From: an uncultured Lachnospiraceae bacterium
GTDB lineage: Bacteria > Bacillota > Clostridia > Lachnospirales > Lachnospiraceae
DNA: 34,342 nt
Reading direction: 5' to 3'
NCBI GenBank assembly: GCA_902785055.1
Contig: CACZXG010000016.1
Coordinates: forward strand, 1 to 34,342
Made by a program: the position numbers and the translations under genes. The notes under the pieces were generated by a model. The model did no database searches, had not been told where the DNA came from, and saw only the letters and a program-made list of their open reading frames with translations. The stretch's first letter is position 1. Each line of letters begins with the position of its first letter. This document shows, piece after piece, positions 7,601 to 13,401 of this stretch.

Positions 7601-10412
7601 CTCTCATGCAACGAACATGACGGAAATGTTCCGCTGTTACTACGACCTGTTTACAATAGACATGGGCGGAATTGACACCTCGAATGTTACAAACATGAGT
7701 GGGATGTTCTCTCGTTGTTACAACTTACAGGAATTGAATATTAGTGGAATTGATACATCGAACGTTACAAACATGAACGCGATGTTCGCTAATCTGTGGA
7801 ATGTAACAGAACTGGATGTAAGCGGAATTGATACATCGAATGTAACGGATATGAGTGTAATGTTTGCCAGCTGCGGTTCTTTGACGGAGTTGGATTTAAG
7901 CAGTTTTGACACTTCAAACGTTACAAATATGCAAAGAATGTTCAGTGATTGCCATGATTTAAGAGAACTGAATTTAAGTAGTTTTGATACCTCGAATGTT
8001 ACAGACATGCAAATAATGTTCGCTGAATGTAACAGTTTAACAGAACTGGATACAGGAGAATTTGATACATCCAATGTTACCGACATGTACAGGATGTTTA
8101 GTGGCTGTAATAATCTAACGTCTTTGGATGTGAGTGGGTTTGATACATCCAAGGTTACCGATATGGGGCATATGTTCTCCTTCTGTGATAATCTTTCTGT
8201 ATTAGATGTTTCTGGGTTTAATACAGAGAATGTGACAAACATATCGTCTATGTTCAACGGGTGTAACGCCCTGCTTGAGCTGGATCTCAGCGGCTGGGAT
8301 CTCTCATCCGTGGAGGGAGCACGTCGTGTATTCAGCGGCACGATTCCTGTGATCAAGGCACCTGTCAATGTACCGATCGACGTGGCCCTGAATGCAAACT
8401 ACACAGGTTCCGATGGACTCATTTATGATTACCTTCCTGTTAATAAGGATACAAGTATTCTGCTGAGCTGGGCGAGTGCGTCCGGCGACCCAGGCGGAAA
8501 TGAGTCCGGCAATCCGAGCGAATCCGGAAATCCGGGTGAATCCGGAGACCCGAGCGGTACATGTGAGCATGTGTACAGTGATTGGGAAATCACAAAGGAA
8601 GCATCCTGCACAGAAGATGGAAGCCGTGAGAGAGTATGCACAATATGCGGCAATAAAGAGACCGAGACAATTAATGCCATCGGTCACCAGTGGAATGAGG
8701 CGTATACTACAGACAAAGAAGCCACATGTACAGAAGACGGATCCGAATCCCATCACTGCTTAGTCTGCGATGCAATTGATGAAACTACCGCTGTCGTAAT
8801 TCCTGCCAAAGGTCATAAGATGACCAAGACCGCCGGGAAAGAGGCGACCTGCACAGAAGCCGGCAATACGGAATACTGGACCTGCAGCAGGTGTAATAAA
8901 CTGTTCAGCGATGCTTCGGGAACAGAGGAGACAACGCTCGAAGCGACAGTGATCCCTGCGAAAGGTCATGCTATGACCAGGACCGCCGGGAAAGAGGCAA
9001 CCTGCACGGAAGCTGGAAACACGGAATACTGGACTTGCAGTAGTTGTAATAAACTGTTCAGCGATGCTTCGGGAACAGAGGAGACAACGCTCGAAGCGAC
9101 AGTGATTCCTGCAAAAGGTCATGCCATGACCAAGACCGCCGGGAAAGAGGCGACCTGCACGGAAGCTGGAAACACGGAATACTGGACCTGCAGCAGGTGT
9201 AATAAACTGTTCAAAGATGCTTCGGGAGCAGAGGAGACAACACTCGAAGCAACAGTGATTCCTGCAAAAGGTCATGCTATGACCAGGACCGCCGGGAAAG
9301 AGGCGACCTGCACGGAAGACGGCAATACGGAATACTGGACCTGCAGCAGGTGTAATAAACTGTTCAGCGATGCTTCCGGAACAGAAGAGACAACACTCGA
9401 AGCGACAGTGATCCCTGCAAAAGGCCATGTTTGGGCAAAGGAGTATACTGTCGACAAGGAAGCAACCTGTGCCGAGGAAGGAAGTGAGTCCATCCACTGC
9501 ACAGTCTGCGGTGAAATGAAAGAAGATTCTTCCCATGCGATCCCGAAGACAGAGGATCATAAGTACGACGAGTGGGTCGTCACAAAGGAAGCAACCTGTG
9601 CCGAAGAGGGAAGCGAGTCGCTCAGATGCACAGTCTGCGGCGAAATTAAAGAAGGTTCTTCCCGCTCGATCCCGAAGACAAATGATCATAAGTACGGAGA
9701 CTGGATAGTGACGAAACCTGCTACCAGTACAGAAACCGGAATCCATGAAAAGGTCTGTGAGATCTGCGGAAACAAAGTTGAGGAAGAGATCCCGGCCCTT
9801 AAAGGAGAATGGATAAAGAACAGCAAAGGCTGGTGGTACAGCTGGAGTGATGGCTCCTATCCTAAGAGCAAATTTGAGAATATCAACGGAAAGGCCTATT
9901 ACTTTGACGCTTCCGGCTATATGGTAACGGGCTGGCAGAAGATCGACGGTGCCTGGTATTACTTCAGCGGAAGCGGAGCGATGGTTACCGACTGGCAGAA
10001 GATCGGCACTACGTGGTATTACTTCAATGAAAGCGGAATAATGCAAACAGGCCTGCAGGAGATCGGCGGTAAACAGTATTACTTCAGTGCCGGCGGAGGA
10101 ATGCAGACAGGCTGGCAGAAGATCGGAAGTGTCTGGTACTACTTCAGTGCCGGCGGAGCGATGGTTACCGACTGGCAGAAGATCGGCACCACGTGGTATT
10201 ATTTTGATGAAAGCGGAGTAATGCAGACGGGCTGGAAGCAGATCAATGGCAGGTGGTACTACTTCGAAGGAAGCGGAGCAATGGCAGCGAACAAGTGGGT
10301 AGGAAACTATTACCTTATGGGAAATGGAGCCATGGCGACGAATACCTGGATCGGACAGTATTATGTAGGTGCAGACGGAAAGTGGATCCCGGGATATAAA
10401 GCGGCGAACTGA
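4602..10412 (+). CDS. Giant BspA-like (DUF285) surface protein with cysteine repeats and wall-binding tail (surface gene 2)
   Basis: 1936 residues. Residues 1-48 form an extended signal peptide: a charged segment of about 28 residues (MEHNYDLLKPKA...), the core LMAMLLSAVLAAG and an ALA cleavage site. An acidic Ser/Glu/Asp-rich stretch follows to about 160. Residues 175-1285 are BspA-type leucine-rich/DUF285 repeats; their C-terminal part holds about ten near-perfect 26-residue units with DTSNVTDM..MF. A Gly/Ser/Pro/Asn linker follows, then cysteine repeats (about 1320-1733) including four 51-residue near-identical copies. The end (1734-1936) has ten choline-binding-like YYF/GW repeats. AAAGGAG precedes the start. 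The same long N-terminus in the paralogue at 10648, which has no internal Met at position 26, supports this start. DUF285 proteins are known adhesins or matrix-binding surface proteins; the ligand here is unknown. Confidence 0.93.
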   Translation: MEHNYDLLKPKAGAKDKRGKIKRKSMRRLMAMLLSAVLAAGTCLPALAVETTQTEEAGGAASTHIEQVAEVQPEEGGNEAVTEGGSEGSSTEVTVNDEENVGQAADPADDNSENAVVTDGGDSNDNADDSEEIAGEAVTSDAAEIAAEEEPKSAAGTDGTDPSGAFAGGNLLNTQGDASWLNDYDTYTTKWDDGTTAICLNYYNGMDTQIEVPGTVEIEGVTYPVTAYTVDIWGESVESVTFGEGFIFPQNCSYFFSSRESLTYVDMSLADTSRVTDMSGMFYNDSNLQEVNLGSIDVSNVVDVSYMFEGCQSIEELDLSCFSGTDAVRNIYDMFSSCSNLTSVDMGGWDWSYVDYTENLFEGCDSLEELITPANVNWGLMPLPCLMADQSGEIFSSIPAQTGSVTLTVIEVPQWLEEYEFSFDRSNKDVVLENYNGTASEITMPASVTLAGTEYDVKVDSCPWKTGVTNLSFEGSESLRYVDPNFFGEMQDLEVLDLHNIICTWQNEQSFDGCSKLKTIYTPANCSWGSALPGLFKDENGYSYSCLPRNLPNSIRLDAVTCDEWLKDFSYSVSDSKLTLTGYHGDKTELVVPGSAVVDDTTYEGVWIAGNIWCNSLVESLTFGNGVQFGEYMPGGIGIFSLFSNLTTLESIDFSEVSVNGFVVVQDMFNGCSNLTSVDLSGFDFTNCYQADRIFDNCDSLETIETPVNVHCSIALPFPFSDEDGHIYTEIPQNLSESITLTRTPASPWLSDYEYELTDNSIVLREYKKSFEQTYDEDTGEWSVNAVTVPGSAEIGTTAYNKIVLSKHIWEYKGVEELYFDEGVYLPEDCSGLFGYDSLEKIDLSEVNVTDAVNMQAMFSGCRNLTTIAVPKGVSREAGLPGVYVDENENSYTSLPLNVTESFTITKGAQDEWLDDYDYYISGDKIVLTGYHGYATDLTVPGSAVFGDTTISKVELTPGMNWGSYVQNLSFARGVVLPEDCTGLFSTYSVRSIDLSNVDASHATNMTEMFRCYYDLFTIDMGGIDTSNVTNMSGMFSRCYNLQELNISGIDTSNVTNMNAMFANLWNVTELDVSGIDTSNVTDMSVMFASCGSLTELDLSSFDTSNVTNMQRMFSDCHDLRELNLSSFDTSNVTDMQIMFAECNSLTELDTGEFDTSNVTDMYRMFSGCNNLTSLDVSGFDTSKVTDMGHMFSFCDNLSVLDVSGFNTENVTNISSMFNGCNALLELDLSGWDLSSVEGARRVFSGTIPVIKAPVNVPIDVALNANYTGSDGLIYDYLPVNKDTSILLSWASASGDPGGNESGNPSESGNPGESGDPSGTCEHVYSDWEITKEASCTEDGSRERVCTICGNKETETINAIGHQWNEAYTTDKEATCTEDGSESHHCLVCDAIDETTAVVIPAKGHKMTKTAGKEATCTEAGNTEYWTCSRCNKLFSDASGTEETTLEATVIPAKGHAMTRTAGKEATCTEAGNTEYWTCSSCNKLFSDASGTEETTLEATVIPAKGHAMTKTAGKEATCTEAGNTEYWTCSRCNKLFKDASGAEETTLEATVIPAKGHAMTRTAGKEATCTEDGNTEYWTCSRCNKLFSDASGTEETTLEATVIPAKGHVWAKEYTVDKEATCAEEGSESIHCTVCGEMKEDSSHAIPKTEDHKYDEWVVTKEATCAEEGSESLRCTVCGEIKEGSSRSIPKTNDHKYGDWIVTKPATSTETGIHEKVCEICGNKVEEEIPALKGEWIKNSKGWWYSWSDGSYPKSKFENINGKAYYFDASGYMVTGWQKIDGAWYYFSGSGAMVTDWQKIGTTWYYFNESGIMQTGLQEIGGKQYYFSAGGGMQTGWQKIGSVWYYFSAGGAMVTDWQKIGTTWYYFDESGVMQTGWKQINGRWYYFEGSGAMAANKWVGNYYLMGNGAMATNTWIGQYYVGADGKWIPGYKAAN
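7674..8251 (+). repeat. Tandem 78-bp DUF285 repeats
   Basis: Successive units of 26 codons beginning at the DTSNVT motif follow each other without spacing. They encode D-T-S-N-V-T-(N/D)-M-x-x-M-F and then a variable half. Units differ mostly in the second half. Confidence 0.75.
8811..9422 (+). repeat. Four tandem 153-bp repeats (cysteine module)
   Basis: Unit starts at 8811, 8964, 9117 and 9270 are exactly 153 bp apart; the next module begins at 9423. Each encodes 51 residues with GH.MT.TAGKEATC, EYWTCS.C and ASG.EETTLEATVIPAK. The copies are nearly identical at the DNA level, so they are recent or homogenised and prone to copy-number change. Confidence 0.9.
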
Positions 10413-10604
10413 GCGGATGCTCGGGAGCTTCAGGCCTATGATCAACAAGATCAAATTCGGTCATTATCTTTAAAAAACCAAAAAAGGGTGCTGCATCATC
10501 AAGGTGCAGCACCCTTATCATGTATTAACATCAAATTTGCTTTTTAAACAACGCTGCAATGGATGCGAAACAATTATTCGTAATTGACCGGTGTGGTGTA
10601 TAAT
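10413..10604 (+). repeat. Intergenic direct repeat, copy B
   Basis: Homologous to 955-1149 along its whole length. After the TATAAT at 10599-10604 it runs only about 20 bases to AGTGAACAGAAAGGAG. The same string also stands before surface gene 2, where its TGA is the stop codon of the ligase-like gene. Confidence 0.8.
10483..10517 (+). terminator. Rho-independent terminator of surface gene 2
   Basis: Stem GGGTGCTGC (10486-10494) with GCAGCACCC (10506-10514), preceded by an A-run and followed by a short TT tract. Its T tract is weaker than that of copy A, so some readthrough into gene 3 is possible. Confidence 0.8.
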
Positions 10605-10610
10605 TATATT
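10584..10610 (+). promoter_or_regulatory. Promoter region of surface gene 3
   Basis: TTGACC (10584-10589) and TATAAT (10599-10604) are 9 bp apart, as in copy A. An overlapping TATATT (10605-10610) is 15 bp from the TTGACC. The region lies 38 bases before the start codon and is the only candidate promoter between the terminator and gene 3. Confidence 0.5.
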
Positions 10611-10635
10611 TATTCCATTGTTTTTTAGTGAACAG

Positions 10636-10642
10636 AAAGGAG
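10636..10642 (+). promoter_or_regulatory. Ribosome binding site fixing the start of surface gene 3
   Basis: AAAGGAG lies five bases before the ATG at 10648. The same site and spacing precede surface gene 2. This excludes the in-frame ATG at 10591, which lies inside the promoter. Confidence 0.85.
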
Positions 10643-10647
10643 CAAAA

Positions 10648-13245
10648 ATGGAACACGACTTTGACCTGCATGAGCCGAAGGCGGTGACAAAAAACAGGAG
10701 CGGTAAAATCAATTGTAAAAACTTGAGGCGCTTTATCGCTATGCTTCTTTCTGTTGTGATGACAGCAGGCACATACCTGCCGGTCATGGCTGCTGAACAG
10801 CCGGAGATTCAGACAGAGGAAGCGGGCGGAGATCAGCTGAATCCTCAAGGGGACGCATCCTGGCTGAATGACTACTCTTATTACACGACAGAACTGGATG
10901 ACTGGACAAACGCGATCTGCCTTGAGCACTACAATGGCGCAGACACTGCGATTGAAGTGCCGGGAACTGTAGAGATTCAAAGTGTCACATATTCGGTGAC
11001 AGCAAAAGATGGTAGCGTCTGGGATAGTTCGGTAAGAAGCTTTACGTTTGGCGAAGAGTTTATTTTTCCTGAGGATTGTTCGTATTTCTTTGCGGGAAAA
11101 GAGTTATTGACGTCTGTCGACATGAGCCTGGCAGATACGAGCAGAGTTACGTATATAGAGAGTATGTTTGCAGGCTGCGGCAATCTCAGGTACATGAATC
11201 TCGGCGGATGGGATTGGTCACAGGTGCAGTATTATCCCACAGACCTTTTAGAAGACTGCCTTAACCTGGAAGAACTGATCACGCCTGAATATGTGTCTGA
11301 TCATAAAGATTCGGTCAATTTGCCTCGCCTGATGGCGAATCAGGATGGGAAGATTTTTGAATGTCTCCCGGTGGAATCCGACAGTGTCACACTTACGGCT
11401 GTCGAACTGCCGGAATGGCTTGATAATTATGATTATTCGTATGACAAGGTATATAAAGAGTTCATATTGGAGAACTATCACGGCGATGCATCAGAGATTA
11501 CGATGCCTGCCAGCGTGATCATTGCCGGTACAGGGTATGACGTGAAGGTTGATAGCTGTCCATGGAAAACGGGTGTAACCAGTCTTTCATTTGAAGGAAG
11601 TGATCCTCTTCGCTATGTTGACTCGGACTTCTTCGGCGCAATGCAAGACCTTGAAGTTCTGGACCTTCAAAATGTCAATTGTACATGGCAGAACTATCAG
11701 TCTTTTGGCAGCTGTGACAAACTGAAAACGATTTATATACCCGCAAACTGCTCTTGGGGATCTGCTCTCCCGAGGCTCTTTAAAGACGAAAACGGTAATA
11801 CTTATTCCTATTTGCCGACAGATATACCCAGCAATATACGACTGGATGCTGTGATATATGATGCCTGGCTCGGGGACTTCGTCTATCTTGTCGATGACAG
11901 CAAGCTTAAGTTGACCGGATATCGCGGAGATCAGACAGATCTGGTTATTCCCGGCCATGCAGTTATTGATGGCACAGCCTATGATGAAGTATGGATTCAA
12001 AGCAATGTATGGCAAAACAGTTCAGTTAAAAGTCTGAAGTTTGAGAACGGAGTAAAATTTGGCGCAAGTGCCTCCGAGGGGATTGAAATCTTCAATCTGT
12101 TTGATGGATTGGCGGATTTGGAATCGGCCGATTTCAGTAAGGTCAGTGTAAATGAGTTTGTAACAATACAAAACATGTTTGAGGGCTGCTCAAATCTGAA
12201 AAACGTTGATCTCAGCGGCTTTGATTTTTCGGACTGCAATTCAGCAGAAAAGTTTTTCGACGGCTGCGACAGCCTGGAGACTATAGAAACTCCTGTAAAT
12301 GTTCACTGCGCTCTTACATTGCCTGCCTCCTTCTCGGATGAGGATGGTAATACATATACCGAAATGCCGAAGAACCTGAGTGAGAGCATAACCCTCACCA
12401 GGACTAATGGATCCGGTGAGCCGAGTGAATCGGGGGATCCGAGCGGCACATGTGAGCATGTATACGGCGAGTGGGTAGTCACAAAGGAAGCGACATGCAC
12501 AGAAGCGGGAAGCAGGGAAAAGACCTGCACAAGCTGTGGATATAAGGTCACAGAAGAAATCCCCGCCGCAGGACATAAATGGAATTCAGATTACACAGTA
12601 GACCGGAACCCGACCGCTGCTGCTGAAGGATCCAAGTCAAAACATTGTTCTGTCTGCAATGAGATCGATCCCGACTCGGTTCAGGTAATTCCCAAATTGA
12701 CGGGCACCTGGAAGAGCAACAGTAAAGGCTGGTGGTACAGCTGGAGCGATGGATCTTACTCTAAGAGCACATTTGAGAATATCGGCGGGAAGACCTATTA
12801 CTTCGACAGCGACGGCTATATGGTTACGGGCTGGCAGAAGATCGGCGGTGCCTGGTATTACTTCAGTACCGGCGGAGCGATGACTACAGGCTGGCAGAAG
12901 ATCAACGAAAAGTGGTATTACATGAACGAAAGCGGAGTAATGCAGACTGCCTGGCAGAAGATCGGCGGCACGTGGTATTACTTCGAAGGAAGCGGAGCGA
13001 TGGTCACAGGCTGGCAGAAGATCGGAAATGTCTGGTATTACTTCAGTGCCGGCGGAGCGATGGTTACAGGCTGGCAGCAGATCGGCGGCAAGTGGTACTA
13101 CTTCGAAGGAAGCGGAGCAATGGCTGCAAACAAGTGGGTCGGAAACTATTATCTGACAGGAAGCGGAGCCATGGCGACTAATACCTGGATCGGGCAGTAT
13201 TATGTGGGCTCTGATGGGAAGTGGATTCCCGGATATGGAACATGA
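10648..13245 (+). CDS. BspA-like (DUF285) surface protein with wall-binding tail (surface gene 3)
   Basis: 865 residues, a shorter paralogue of the 1936-residue protein upstream. Residues 1-48 are the same kind of extended signal peptide (MEHDFDLHEPKA..., core FIAMLLSVVMTAG, cleavage near VMA). Residues about 60-585 match the first DUF285 blocks of the paralogue closely, including an identical DVKVDSCPWKTGVT segment. It lacks the acidic stretch, the block of perfect 26-residue repeats and the four 51-residue cysteine modules. A short linker (SGEPSESGDPSG) leads to two cysteine modules and seven or so YYF/GW repeats with the common NKWVGNYYL...GKWIPGY cap. It probably sits on the cell wall and may be a decoy or variant adhesin; that role is inference. 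The gene has its own promoter region and ends before a strong terminator. Confidence 0.92.
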   Translation: MEHDFDLHEPKAVTKNRSGKINCKNLRRFIAMLLSVVMTAGTYLPVMAAEQPEIQTEEAGGDQLNPQGDASWLNDYSYYTTELDDWTNAICLEHYNGADTAIEVPGTVEIQSVTYSVTAKDGSVWDSSVRSFTFGEEFIFPEDCSYFFAGKELLTSVDMSLADTSRVTYIESMFAGCGNLRYMNLGGWDWSQVQYYPTDLLEDCLNLEELITPEYVSDHKDSVNLPRLMANQDGKIFECLPVESDSVTLTAVELPEWLDNYDYSYDKVYKEFILENYHGDASEITMPASVIIAGTGYDVKVDSCPWKTGVTSLSFEGSDPLRYVDSDFFGAMQDLEVLDLQNVNCTWQNYQSFGSCDKLKTIYIPANCSWGSALPRLFKDENGNTYSYLPTDIPSNIRLDAVIYDAWLGDFVYLVDDSKLKLTGYRGDQTDLVIPGHAVIDGTAYDEVWIQSNVWQNSSVKSLKFENGVKFGASASEGIEIFNLFDGLADLESADFSKVSVNEFVTIQNMFEGCSNLKNVDLSGFDFSDCNSAEKFFDGCDSLETIETPVNVHCALTLPASFSDEDGNTYTEMPKNLSESITLTRTNGSGEPSESGDPSGTCEHVYGEWVVTKEATCTEAGSREKTCTSCGYKVTEEIPAAGHKWNSDYTVDRNPTAAAEGSKSKHCSVCNEIDPDSVQVIPKLTGTWKSNSKGWWYSWSDGSYSKSTFENIGGKTYYFDSDGYMVTGWQKIGGAWYYFSTGGAMTTGWQKINEKWYYMNESGVMQTAWQKIGGTWYYFEGSGAMVTGWQKIGNVWYYFSAGGAMVTGWQQIGGKWYYFEGSGAMAANKWVGNYYLTGSGAMATNTWIGQYYVGSDGKWIPGYGT

Positions 13246-13293
13246 CGATAATTGTATGGTTGTAATGCCTGAAAATCATTGACAGGATTGATC

Positions 13294-13327
13294 AAAAAAA
13301 GAGACAGTTTAGGCTGTCTCTTTTTTT
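13294..13327 (+). terminator. Rho-independent terminator of surface gene 3
   Basis: Stem GAGACAG (13301-13307) with CTGTCTC (13314-13320), loop of six, then seven Ts. It is preceded by an A-run, so it may also work on the opposite strand. Confidence 0.9.
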
Positions 13328-13330
13328 ATC

Positions 13331-13360
13331 TTGACAAGCATTATTATAATAAGGTATACA
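13331..13360 (+). promoter_or_regulatory. Promoter of the CAP-domain surface gene
   Basis: A perfect TTGACA (13331-13336), an 18-bp spacer and TATACA (13355-13360), directly after the upstream terminator. A TATAAT at 13345 is only 8 bp from the -35 and was not chosen. Confidence 0.7.
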
Positions 13361-13401
13361 TCTATTTTTGAATTACCGGATATGATAACAGGAGGAAATC
13401 G

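Noticed and set aside
8760-10454. A 564-codon open frame on the minus strand opposite the repeats of surface gene 2
   Set aside because: It is a by-product of the codon pattern in the cysteine and YYF/GW repeats. The same antisense opening occurs opposite the equivalent part of gene 1 (172-1008), and it has no ribosome site or recognisable domain.
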